From Bacillus altitudinis 41KF2b (GTDB lineage: Bacteria > Bacillota > Bacilli > Bacillales > Bacillaceae): DNA of 64,000 bases. Below, piece after piece: positions 1 through 8,406 of this stretch. The position numbers were made by a program, and so were the translations under genes. The notes beneath the pieces were generated by a model. That model searched no databases and was not told the DNA's origin. It saw only the letters and a program-made list of their open reading frames with translations. Positions within the stretch are counted from its first letter, which is position 1. Each line of letters starts with the position of its first letter. The stretch covers positions 1-64,000 of the forward strand of contig NZ_ASJC01000011.1 in NCBI RefSeq assembly GCF_000691145.1, given 5' to 3'.

Positions 1-911
1 GTTCATTGACGATATTTCCTCCGTAATCAAGTGCTTTTTCATACCACGGACGGTTGGCTAGCGCTTCTTGTTCCTTTGCAATCTTGCGGGCTTCTTCTTG
101 ATCCTTTTTGATTTTTAGATATTCAGAAGTTTGCTTCTCAATATCGCTTTTTGCCTTGTAGATTTCGCTATTTTGATACGATTTCTTGTCAAAATTCATA
201 GGCGAAATGGATTTTCCGTCATTTGTCGCATTGATCATTTCTGCGTACAATGCCATTGTAGCCTTCTCCTCAGTCTCTGACAAAGCATATTCATCTTTTA
301 GATTTTGATCAAGTTCTATTAAATCTTTAACCGTTTTCTTGCGTTCATCTTCCGCATCTGCAATCTTTTCGTCAAAGGTTTTACTATCAAATACCTCCAG
401 AGAAATGAGGTCATCAATATTCTATTAAATCTTTTACCGTTTTCTTCCGTTCATCTTCCGCATCTGCAATCTTTTCGTCAAAGGTTTTACTATCAAATAC
501 CTCCAGAGAAATGAGGTCATCAATATCTTGAAAAATCGTTTTGAGTGCCTTTTGTTGATCCTTTACAATGCTTTTGGCGTTTTTGATGCCCATATGTACA
601 GCGTTGTCTAAAAAGTGTTCTTCTACAAAGGTATCGCCGCCAAAGTTTGTATCATCAAGCGTTCCAGAAACACCTTCATGAAAGGCTTTTTGCTTATCAA
701 TAAAGCTGATGAACATGTCCACATTTCCTGCGAGTTCTTTATAGAAGCTTTTAATGTTATCGGCACCTTTTCCAGTGAAGTCGTCACCTAGATTCGCCAC
801 GCCCTGTAGCGCTTTTTTTAAATCAACCATTTCTTCACGGAGTGCCTGATAGTGTTTCGCCCTTGCATCCATGGCACTGGTTAGTGCTTTTGCATCAAGT
901 ATCTTACCCAG
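1..911 (-). pseudogene. LXG-domain toxin gene, frame broken, 3' end outside window
   Basis: LXG proteins are large secreted polymorphic toxins with an N-terminal helical delivery domain and a variable C-terminal toxin. The visible product begins LDAKALTSAMDARAKHYQ, the typical LXG start, and runs as charged helices to position 421. There a 106-bp tandem duplication shifts the frame and gives a stop at 414-416. With one repeat copy removed, the frame stays open to the window edge and reads the LXG-like stretch RPWYEKALDYGG near position 30. No ATG precedes the conserved start. An in-frame CTG at 909-911 lies about 11 nt after a GGAGGG ribosome site, while the ATG at 870-872 would cut off conserved residues. 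The toxin domain lies beyond the window, so its activity is unknown. The frame disruption is seen directly; the family call rests on the N-terminus only. Confidence 0.75.
315..526. repeat. 106-bp direct tandem duplication
   Basis: Positions 315-420 and 421-526 are adjacent copies of the same 106 bp, differing at about two positions. The unit length is not a multiple of three, so the duplication frameshifts the LXG gene. Near-identity suggests a recent event; the few differences argue against a plain assembly stutter. Confidence 0.93.
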
Positions 912-1061
912 AAAAAGCCACTCCCTCCATTATTGATCATAAAGTCTATTTTACCTTTCTCACCGAATTGGAAAAATAGGCTTTAAGTTGCAAAAAATGC
1001 AGTCTGTATATTTTTATACAGCAGAAAACAAGTGACAATTGAAATGATTTTACCTATTCAA

Positions 1062-1097
1062 CAAAAAAAGTCAGTCTCCCTAATTGGAAGACCGACT
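1062..1097 (-). terminator. Rho-independent terminator of ydaP
   Basis: On the minus strand a 12-bp stem (AGTCGGTCTTCC against GGGAGACTGACT, 5-nt loop) is followed by seven T. It lies just after the ydaP stop codon. Confidence 0.9.
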
Positions 1098-1106
1098 ACC
1101 TGCTAT

Positions 1107-2828
1107 TTAGAAAAAGCGTTTAAGGCTTTTCTTGAGTGGAGGGATATCCAGCTCACCTTTTTCAAAGAATTTTTTCAATAAATATTTACTAAAGCCTGCT
1201 GCTTGTGTGTAAGTGATTTTACCAGGTAACGGTGGTTCATTGGTCACCGCAACATCAATGATCACAGGTTTATCAGATTGAAGTGCTTGATCAAAGGCTG
1301 GAGCTAGTTCTTCATGTGATGACACCGAGATTCCTTTACCACCGCATGCTTCTGCAAATTTTGCAAAATCAATATCTTCCAGCTCTATACCATAGTTGAT
1401 GTTGCCTTTTACCTGTTGTTCATATTCAATCATACCAAGGTTGTTGTTGTTTAAGATCACAACGACAATTGGCAGTTTATATTTTACTGCCGTCACAAAA
1501 TCTTGCATCACCATTGTGAAGCCTCCGTCACCACAGACAGCAATAGCTTGGCGGTTTGGTTCGTTTAATTTAGCTGATATTGCGCCAGGTAAACCACAGC
1601 CCATTGTGGCAAGCCAGCTGGAAATAATGAAATCCTGCTGCTTCATTTCGAAATGACGTGCCATCCATACCGTCACATTACCGACATCAACTGAAAGTAT
1701 GGCATCATCATCTACCGCTTCTTCTAATCTAGCGATGACTTGCTGCGGTTTAAGCGGTGATGTGGCAATAGATTTTTCCTTATCCATTTCTTCTCGCCAC
1801 TTCATCATATGCTCTGTGCAAGCTTCAAGGAAACCGCGCTGCTCTTTATATTCAATATAAGAGGTTAGTTCATGAAGACCAGTCTTACTATCACTTACAA
1901 TCCCCACTTCTACTGGATATCTTTTACCGATCTGATCCGGTTTGATATCCAATTGAATGGCAGGTGTGTCTTCCGGTAAGTAATCCCTATATGGGAAGGA
2001 GGTTCCAAGCATGATTAATAAATCGCACTCTTCCATCGCTTCATATGCAGGCTTCGTCCCGATCTGACCTAGGTTCCCTAAAAAGTATGGATGCCTGTCT
2101 GGAACAACACCTTTTGCAGGAAGTGTAATGACGATTGGTGCAGCTGCCTTTTCTGCAAACGAAAGAAGTTCTTCTTTAGCATTTCTTAATCCTTTTCCTG
2201 CTAAGATGACTGGCTTCTTCGCATTGTTAATGAGTTGAGCAGCCTTTAGCAGTTGATCTTTCTTCGGCCGCACATCTCCCTCTACATAAAGAGGTGATGT
2301 ATAAATGGGACTCCGCTTAATTTTCTGAGAAAATAAATCATCTGAGACAGTGAGAACCGCCACCCCTTTATGGGTATAAGCAGCTTTGATGGCTTGATTC
2401 AATAAGTCAGGCAGAGCTTCTGCTGTTTGTACTTGCTGATTAAAGACAGCAACATCGTCAAACATCCGCTCTAATTTGATTTCTTGAAATGCATCTCTGC
2501 CTACTTCAGTTGAGGCAACCTGCCCTGCTATCGCTAATACAGGTGCACCGTCCGCTTTTGCATCGTATAGTCCATTTAATAAGTGGACAGCACCTGGCCC
2601 AGCAATTGATAAACAAACACCAAGTTTGCCTGTTAGTTTCGCATCAGCTGCTGCTGAAAGTGCTGCCACTTCTTCATGTCTTGTTTGTATAAATTGAATT
2701 TTGCTTGATTCATGCCTTAGTTCTTCGATTAATTCGTTAATACTGTCGCCGGGCATTCCATAAATATGTTTCACGCCCCACTCTTCCAGTAGCGCTGTTA
2801 CTTCTTTTCCTGCGGTTCTTTGCGGCAT
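1107..2828 (-). CDS. ydaP: Thiamine-diphosphate-dependent pyruvate oxidase (YdaP)
   Basis: Cytoplasmic ThDP enzyme of the pyruvate oxidase / acetolactate synthase superfamily, expected to decarboxylate pyruvate oxidatively using FAD and ThDP. At about 573 aa it has the family length. The N-terminal PYR domain carries the catalytic Glu in RHEEVAA. The central domain binds cofactor. The C-terminal PP domain has the metal/ThDP signature GDGGF with the closing NNN about 25 residues later. The start at 2828 (MPQRTAGKEV) is chosen because AAAAAGGAGTT lies just upstream; the longer frame to 2936 would overlap kimA and adds an unrelated basic tail. It follows kimA by 70 bp and is probably transcribed with it. 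The exact electron acceptor is not visible from sequence. Confidence 0.93.
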   Translation of the reverse strand: MPQRTAGKEVTALLEEWGVKHIYGMPGDSINELIEELRHESSKIQFIQTRHEEVAALSAAADAKLTGKLGVCLSIAGPGAVHLLNGLYDAKADGAPVLAIAGQVASTEVGRDAFQEIKLERMFDDVAVFNQQVQTAEALPDLLNQAIKAAYTHKGVAVLTVSDDLFSQKIKRSPIYTSPLYVEGDVRPKKDQLLKAAQLINNAKKPVILAGKGLRNAKEELLSFAEKAAAPIVITLPAKGVVPDRHPYFLGNLGQIGTKPAYEAMEECDLLIMLGTSFPYRDYLPEDTPAIQLDIKPDQIGKRYPVEVGIVSDSKTGLHELTSYIEYKEQRGFLEACTEHMMKWREEMDKEKSIATSPLKPQQVIARLEEAVDDDAILSVDVGNVTVWMARHFEMKQQDFIISSWLATMGCGLPGAISAKLNEPNRQAIAVCGDGGFTMVMQDFVTAVKYKLPIVVVILNNNNLGMIEYEQQVKGNINYGIELEDIDFAKFAEACGGKGISVSSHEELAPAFDQALQSDKPVIIDVAVTNEPPLPGKITYTQAAGFSKYLLKKFFEKGELDIPPLKKSLKRFF

Positions 2829-2898
2829 GTGAGAAAACTCCTTTTTTCTTACTCCATACCACCGCACCCTTTTGATCAAACGTTTCAACTTGCTCTTG

Positions 2899-4725
2899 CT
2901 ACTTTTTAAAGTGATATGGAAGAGTGGCGACAACAATATCCCGTTTCCATAATAAACGGAATCTTAATAAGAAAGCAGATTGATTATGCAAAATGGTGTG
3001 CCATCTTTTTTTCGGAATAAATTGAGGAACGAGCACCATCACTCTATATTGATGTGCATTTGCTTTCGCTTCAATCGTTTCAAGAAATTTATCAAGCGGG
3101 TGAATGAGACTTCGATAAGACGAATGTAAAATCACCAGACGCACATCACTATTCAGCTTTTCCCAATCAGCTTCAATTTTCTTGTCTTTCTCTTTATCAA
3201 ACGATACATGAACCGCTATGACCTGGTCTGATAAGGATTTTGCATATTGCACAGATTGTTCGACGACACGTGTGACACCTGCTATTGGGACGATGACCAC
3301 ATTTCCTTTGATTTCGACAGGCTCGGTTTCATTCAATAAACGTAATTGTTCTCCAACAGACAGATAATGTTTCTTAATAGAATAAAAAATAAATAGAACA
3401 ATTGGCATGAAAACAAATACTGGCCATACAAGATGGAACTTGGTCAAAATGAGAATCATGAAAACCGTAAATGAAATAAGTGCTCCTACGATATTGATAG
3501 GCATTTTCACTTTCCACCCCTGTGGTTTTTCACGAATCCACTTTACACACATACCTGTCTGAGACAAGGTAAATGGAATAAACACACCGACAGCATAAAG
3601 TGGAATGAGGTGTTCCGTTTTCCCATCAAATAGCCAAATGAGCAGCATAGAAGCTACACCTAAAAAGATAATACCATTGGAATAACCGAGCCGATCTCCT
3701 CTCACTGTAAACATGCGCGGCATATATTTATCTTTTGCTAAGTTGACAGCCAATAATGGAAAAGCTGAAAAGCCTGTGTTTGCCGCTAATATTAAAATTA
3801 AAGCTGTGACAGCTTGAATGACATAGTAGAAAAATGTCCGTCCAAATGTGTCTGATGCAATCTGTGACACAACCGTTTCTTCTGGCTTTGGGGAGATGCC
3901 AAAACCAAACGCAAGCAATGTCACTCCTACAAATAGAACGGCCAGTAATCCCCCCATCATCAATAAAGTTCTCGCTGCATTTTGTGCAGCTGGTTTTTTA
4001 AAGGATGGAATTGTATTAGAAATCGCTTCAACACCAGTTAAAGCAGAACAGCCAGACGAAAATGCCTTTAATAAAAGAAATAACGTGATGCCTGATACAT
4101 GTGTGCCAAATGCTGTATGTTCAGGTGCTGGCGGCACTTGCCCAGTTAATAGTTTAAACCCGCCCACCCCAATTAAAATGAGCAATGAAAAGACAAATAG
4201 GTACACAGGATAAGCCAAAATAGATGCAGACTCTGTCAGTCCACGAAGGTTTAACACCATAATCACTAGGACTAATACGATTGAGATCATGACATGATAT
4301 GGATATAGAGCTGGAAAAGCCGATGTAATCGCATCGGTCCCAGCAGAAATGCTCACTGCTACGGTTAAAATGTAATCGACGAGTAATGATCCACCAGCAA
4401 CCAGCCCTGGTTTTTCACCTAAGTTTCTGCTGGAGACGACATACGCCCCGCCGCCTTCTGGATAAGCATAAATAATCTGGCGGTAAGATAGAATTAACGC
4501 CATTAAAAGAATTAATACACAACCTGCAATCGGGAGTGAGTACCAAAACGCTGCCGCACTAACAACTGATAGAACAATTAAGATTTGTTCTGTACCGTAT
4601 GCGACTGACGACAATGCGTCTGATGACAATAACGCCAAAGCTTTGATTTTTGATAGTTTTTGTTCTCCTGCTGCCTGTGATTTTAATGGTTTACCAATTA
4701 AAATACGCTTCATCAAACTGTACAT
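2899..4725 (-). CDS. kimA: High-affinity K+ importer KimA (YdaO)
   Basis: 608-aa APC-superfamily membrane protein matching B. subtilis KimA, a proton-coupled potassium importer inhibited by c-di-AMP. Residues 25-445 hold about 12 hydrophobic helices, including the family stretch AYPEGGGAYVVSSRNLG. The cytoplasmic C-terminus from about residue 470 is a universal-stress-like domain (VVIVPIAGVTRVVEQSV, then VLVPQFIPKKRWH). The start follows AAAGGAGC. The ydaO-type c-di-AMP riboswitch and its terminator lie directly upstream, which independently supports the assignment: high c-di-AMP (K+ replete) should stop transcription. ydaP follows in the same direction. Confidence 0.95.
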   Translation of the reverse strand: MYSLMKRILIGKPLKSQAAGEQKLSKIKALALLSSDALSSVAYGTEQILIVLSVVSAAAFWYSLPIAGCVLILLMALILSYRQIIYAYPEGGGAYVVSSRNLGEKPGLVAGGSLLVDYILTVAVSISAGTDAITSAFPALYPYHVMISIVLVLVIMVLNLRGLTESASILAYPVYLFVFSLLILIGVGGFKLLTGQVPPAPEHTAFGTHVSGITLFLLLKAFSSGCSALTGVEAISNTIPSFKKPAAQNAARTLLMMGGLLAVLFVGVTLLAFGFGISPKPEETVVSQIASDTFGRTFFYYVIQAVTALILILAANTGFSAFPLLAVNLAKDKYMPRMFTVRGDRLGYSNGIIFLGVASMLLIWLFDGKTEHLIPLYAVGVFIPFTLSQTGMCVKWIREKPQGWKVKMPINIVGALISFTVFMILILTKFHLVWPVFVFMPIVLFIFYSIKKHYLSVGEQLRLLNETEPVEIKGNVVIVPIAGVTRVVEQSVQYAKSLSDQVIAVHVSFDKEKDKKIEADWEKLNSDVRLVILHSSYRSLIHPLDKFLETIEAKANAHQYRVMVLVPQFIPKKRWHTILHNQSAFLLRFRLLWKRDIVVATLPYHFKK

Positions 4726-4778
4726 GTGATGCCCGCTCCTTTAGTGTCAAACGATTTGAGTTACAAAATTTGGATCGC

Positions 4779-4816
4779 CAAAAAGACACAGAGGCAATAG
4801 AATGCCCCTGTGCCTA
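4779..4816 (-). terminator. Riboswitch expression platform: intrinsic terminator before kimA
   Basis: Minus-strand stem GGCACAGGGGC / GCCTCTGTGTC with an 8-nt loop and a T tract, between the c-di-AMP aptamer and kimA. Its place fits transcription attenuation when the ligand is bound. Confidence 0.88.
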
Positions 4817-4834
4817 TTGTTTAGATCACAGGTT

Positions 4835-4985
4835 GGTCTTTGCTCTCTTTAACGCTTACGAGGTTAGCTGACGGATTCGGGCGCATGAGATTTTGCCCTA
4901 CCTTAAAAGGATTCACCCCACGTGGTGTTTTATACCACCACAATTGGTTCCCCCGCTCATCGAAATGATTCAGCGATTGGTCTTT
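4835..4985 (-). ncRNA. c-di-AMP riboswitch (ydaO-yuaA class)
   Basis: The minus strand carries the conserved core in order: GCTGAATC, GGGGGAACCA, then GGGGTGAATCCTTTTAAGG and GGGCAAAATC, then CCGAATCCGTCAGCTAACC and TCGTAAGCG. These are hallmark blocks of the ydaO aptamer. It precedes kimA, its classic target. A 65-codon open frame lies across the aptamer but is only a by-product of the RNA sequence. Confidence 0.96.
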
Positions 4986-4996
4986 TATAAAAGAGA

Positions 4997-5024
4997 TCAT
5001 ACTCCCGTTTGACACCAAAGTAAA
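4997..5024 (-). promoter_or_regulatory. SigA promoter of kimA transcript
   Basis: TTTACT (5019-5024), 17-nt spacer, TATGAT (4997-5002) on the minus strand. The start would fall just before the riboswitch aptamer. Confidence 0.65.
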
Positions 5025-5051
5025 GAGATTTTTTCAAGGTCTTTTGATCGT

Positions 5052-7133
5052 TTAGAACTCAGTGTTTTTACGGTTTTTTCGTACGAAATAGACAATCATC
5101 ACAAGCACAAAAAGGATGAGTGCAGCGATACACACAAAGTAAATCCAAGCCTCGCTGCTGCTTTGTTTTTCATTTGTTTTCAGACTGTTCGATGTGCTGC
5201 TGACGGATTGATGATTAGAAAACACGCCTTTGTTTTTACTCTCTATTGCAACTGTTGCTTTTTCTGTATTAGTTTGAAGAAATTGCATGACTGCATTTGA
5301 CACGTTAGCTTCAGTTGCAGTCATTCCTGAAAAGACTGTCATTGTCTGTTCTTTATTCCAAACAGATGGCTGCGTCCATACAATTCGAGCCGTTGTTTCG
5401 TTGATCATGCCGAAAGAAGATACATCATACTGATCCTTTTTCACCGGAACAACGAGATCGGCTGCGTTTTCTTTCAGAAGAGAGAATGTTTGAATGCCTC
5501 CGATGAAAATGAGAGGGTGATTTTTCAATTGTTCATTTGTCACTTGAGAAGCTTTTATTAAATGATATTGAGCTACTTCTGGCTGACTAAAAGATTCCGT
5601 CAGCATGGCCATTTGATTGATTGTTTCACGCTTGATTTGATCTGGTATGATGATCAATGTATTTTTTGAAGTGAACGGGAGCGGCCATGCGGCTAAATCT
5701 GGCTTTTCACTCGTTGTTCCTTCTGGTATTTGTAAAGTGCTATTTTTGTCAATGAATATCCAGCCTTCTTCATCTGTATGTCTGCAGGATTCCATGTTTT
5801 TAAAACCACTTGTGACAAATTGCAAATCAATATATTCATTTTTTTGAAGTATCTTTGAATCTACTGGAATCGAGACATGATAGAATCCATTCGCATCTTT
5901 GTTGCCTAGTTTTGTTAATGGTACGTCGTGCGGTTCGTCATTGATCATAACAGTTAACCGTTCTGTTTTGCTTGCTGCTGTATCAGATTTTTTGAATGAA
6001 AGATTGAGCTTTGCACCTGATTTTTGGTTAGCCAGTAGCGCTTTCGGATAATAGTAGTGGTCGGATGCCGTCTTGTTGGTCCCAACCGTGACATCATCTC
6101 CGCCAAAATCTTTCAAACGAATCTTGTGAGATGGTTTAGACGTTTGAGTTGCAGCCTTTTGAAGCAGCAGGTCTGTTCCAGTCAGTTGATCCGTTAATTC
6201 TGACTGAGTCAGAACATTGATTTTTTCAGCGATTGTCACAGGCTTTTCCGCTGTCACCAATAAAATGGGCTGTTCTGTTTTCTTTGCTGTCAAAGTTCTC
6301 ATCGCTAACGTAAGATGACTGCTTTTCGTTTTAGTTCCTGCACCTTGTTCAATCGTTTTCATCCGTCCATCCCAGCTTCCTTTAGCTCCCACAGCAATCG
6401 TTGGGTGAGCCACTTGCTTGATGTCCTTTTCTTGGATAAGTTTGATCTCTTTTTGGCGATCTTTGTTTTTCAACGTACGGTATACTTTGATGGCTGCTTC
6501 TAATTCAGCTGCATCCGGTGAATTAGGAATGACAATGTCTGTCTGTTCTTTCTGATCACCTGTTTGAATAAAAGGTGATGGAAAGCTATCTAATGTGAAA
6601 TCTTTCGTCTTGATTCCTTTGAATGTAAGTTCACTTTCAGGATACACTTTTAGCCAATTGGCAGGTGTCTCTTGGTTGATACACACGCCTTCTTTTAAAA
6701 CACCATAAAATGTGACCTGAATGCGGTGAGTACCTTTTTTCAATTGTGCTTTATTCAACTTGATTTGAATCGACTTCTTCTGGTTTTCCCCTGATACAGG
6801 GATGGTCTTTTCGATCTCTCCATCAATCATAACAGTGAATGAGGAAGGTGAAATCAATAATGGTGAAGCCTCTATATTGAACGTCAATGTGCTTGACTCT
6901 GTTTTTTCCTGATCCACTTGATAGGTAAATTCAGTGCGGTCTTCTTGTCCATATAAGGTCACTACATCTTCTGATAGATGCTGCGTTTTTGTTTTGCTTT
7001 CTTTTGAAGGTTGAACCCAATCATCTTTGACTTGAACTCGGTTGGATTGCGCCATTGCTTGACCTGCCATGAAAAAAGGCTGGATCGCTAAGGATAATCC
7101 TAATATATAAATTAACCACTTTAACGATTTCAA
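5052..7133 (-). CDS. ydaN: BcsB-like exopolysaccharide synthase accessory protein (YdaN)
   Basis: 693-aa protein with a signal peptide (residues 1-28, hydrophobic core ending AMAQ), a long extracytoplasmic region and one C-terminal membrane helix (AWIYFVCIAALILFVLVMIV) before a basic tail. This matches BcsB-type partners of membrane glycosyltransferases, which escort the nascent polymer outside the membrane. It is the last gene of ydaJKLMN, 4 nt after ydaM. B. subtilis YdaN has the same place and length. The polymer is not defined by sequence. No strong terminator is seen between it and the kimA promoter, so some readthrough into the riboswitch leader is possible. Confidence 0.9.
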   Translation of the reverse strand: MKSLKWLIYILGLSLAIQPFFMAGQAMAQSNRVQVKDDWVQPSKESKTKTQHLSEDVVTLYGQEDRTEFTYQVDQEKTESSTLTFNIEASPLLISPSSFTVMIDGEIEKTIPVSGENQKKSIQIKLNKAQLKKGTHRIQVTFYGVLKEGVCINQETPANWLKVYPESELTFKGIKTKDFTLDSFPSPFIQTGDQKEQTDIVIPNSPDAAELEAAIKVYRTLKNKDRQKEIKLIQEKDIKQVAHPTIAVGAKGSWDGRMKTIEQGAGTKTKSSHLTLAMRTLTAKKTEQPILLVTAEKPVTIAEKINVLTQSELTDQLTGTDLLLQKAATQTSKPSHKIRLKDFGGDDVTVGTNKTASDHYYYPKALLANQKSGAKLNLSFKKSDTAASKTERLTVMINDEPHDVPLTKLGNKDANGFYHVSIPVDSKILQKNEYIDLQFVTSGFKNMESCRHTDEEGWIFIDKNSTLQIPEGTTSEKPDLAAWPLPFTSKNTLIIIPDQIKRETINQMAMLTESFSQPEVAQYHLIKASQVTNEQLKNHPLIFIGGIQTFSLLKENAADLVVPVKKDQYDVSSFGMINETTARIVWTQPSVWNKEQTMTVFSGMTATEANVSNAVMQFLQTNTEKATVAIESKNKGVFSNHQSVSSTSNSLKTNEKQSSSEAWIYFVCIAALILFVLVMIVYFVRKNRKNTEF

Positions 7134-7137
7134 TATG

Positions 7138-8406
7138 TCACCCGCTTTTCTTTTGTTGTTGATTGTAACGCTCGGTTTTGTACCATTTCACTTCTTGTTT
7201 CAATAATCGGCTTTTCACCTCTACACATAAGGAGTACACAACAAGCGCAATCCATACTTGGGAATAGGTAAAGTACATGAGAACGACAATGAGAATGTTT
7301 TGTTTGGTCAGCTCTGTTTTCTCTATGCTTAACGTAATCATCACTTCTGTTAAAAAGAGGAAGAAGGCTAACCCCCATAGGATGAGTGCCACAGCTCCAA
7401 CAGATAAGTGAAGATCAACGAATAAGTTTACGATAAAAATGCCGTTGGAGAGCAGTACACCAAAGAAAAATAAGAAATACGTAAAGAAAAAATAAAATAA
7501 ATCGAAAATCATTCGTTTTCGTTTTAATTTCATAAACTGTCTTAAAAATTTGAGCACAACATATTGGTTGCCTCTAGCCCAGCGTGTTCGTTGCCGCCAC
7601 CAGACTTTCCATGTTTCAGGCTCTTGTTCCCATGTAATCGCTGCAGGAAAGAACCGAATCACATAGCCCAGGTTATACACACGAATCGTTAATTCAGTGT
7701 CTTCAGCTAGTGCATGGACATCCCAGCCGCCAAGCTCTTCTAAAATGTGCCTGCGGATCGCAAAGTTGGTGCCTGGTATTGTCGCAATGCCAAACCATTT
7801 CCATCTCCCGCCTTGCGCCATCCACTGGAAGCAAATGGTTTCAATATTAATGAATTTGGTCAGGAGGTTTTTGGCTGCATTAATGACCCTGAATTTCCCG
7901 ACAACAGCACCTGCTTTAGGATCATTCAATAATCCAAGAACCAAATGGTAGACGGCTTTCTTTTCAGGCATATTATCTGCATCGTATACACAAATAACGT
8001 CTCCTGTCGAAGCCTTTAAGCCCTCATTCAGTGCAGTAGATTTCCCCTTCCCTGCAAATGGCGGCTTTGTTTCAATCATATGAACATGATCGTATTGCTC
8101 ACTAAATGATTGCACAATCTCCCCTGTATGATCAGTGGAATTGTCATTAATCACAATGATTTCAAGAAGGTGTTTGGGATAGGATAACTGGACCATGGCT
8201 TTTAGCGTCTGACGAATGACCAATTCTTCATTATGTGCTGGAATGAGAATGCTGACGGTCGGCAGATCTTTCCCTTGTTTCGTCCATTTAGGCAGTACTT
8301 TTTCGTAAGTTAAATAGTGCTGAAAGCCTCCCTGCATCAGAAACATATGATATAGGAGCATGATCCAAATCAGTATTAATGATAGGTAAAATAAGATATC
8401 AGCCAC
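7138..8406 (-). CDS. ydaM: Family 2 membrane glycosyltransferase (YdaM)
   Basis: 422-aa processive GT2 synthase, BcsA-like. An N-terminal helix is followed by the GT-A domain with VSILIPAHNEE, the UDP-binding DDN (VINDNSTDHTGE), DxD (VYDADN), the acceptor-site ED (ALAEDTEL) and the processive Q-x-x-RW signature QRTRW. Several membrane helices follow (FYFFFTYFLFFFGVLL and later). It polymerises and probably extrudes the polysaccharide made by the ydaJKLMN operon. It overlaps ydaL by 8 nt, so expression is tightly coupled. There is no PilZ domain, unlike Gram-negative BcsA; c-di-GMP control is thought to come from YdaK. Confidence 0.92.
   Translation of the reverse strand: MADILFYLSLILIWIMLLYHMFLMQGGFQHYLTYEKVLPKWTKQGKDLPTVSILIPAHNEELVIRQTLKAMVQLSYPKHLLEIIVINDNSTDHTGEIVQSFSEQYDHVHMIETKPPFAGKGKSTALNEGLKASTGDVICVYDADNMPEKKAVYHLVLGLLNDPKAGAVVGKFRVINAAKNLLTKFINIETICFQWMAQGGRWKWFGIATIPGTNFAIRRHILEELGGWDVHALAEDTELTIRVYNLGYVIRFFPAAITWEQEPETWKVWWRQRTRWARGNQYVVLKFLRQFMKLKRKRMIFDLFYFFFTYFLFFFGVLLSNGIFIVNLFVDLHLSVGAVALILWGLAFFLFLTEVMITLSIEKTELTKQNILIVVLMYFTYSQVWIALVVYSLCVEVKSRLLKQEVKWYKTERYNQQQKKSG

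Noticed and set aside
315-526. CRISPR-like repeat
   Set aside because: Only two abutting copies without spacers, inside a coding region.
4821-5018. 65-codon frame on the minus strand before kimA
   Set aside because: It lies wholly inside the c-di-AMP aptamer; the sequence conservation is that of the RNA.
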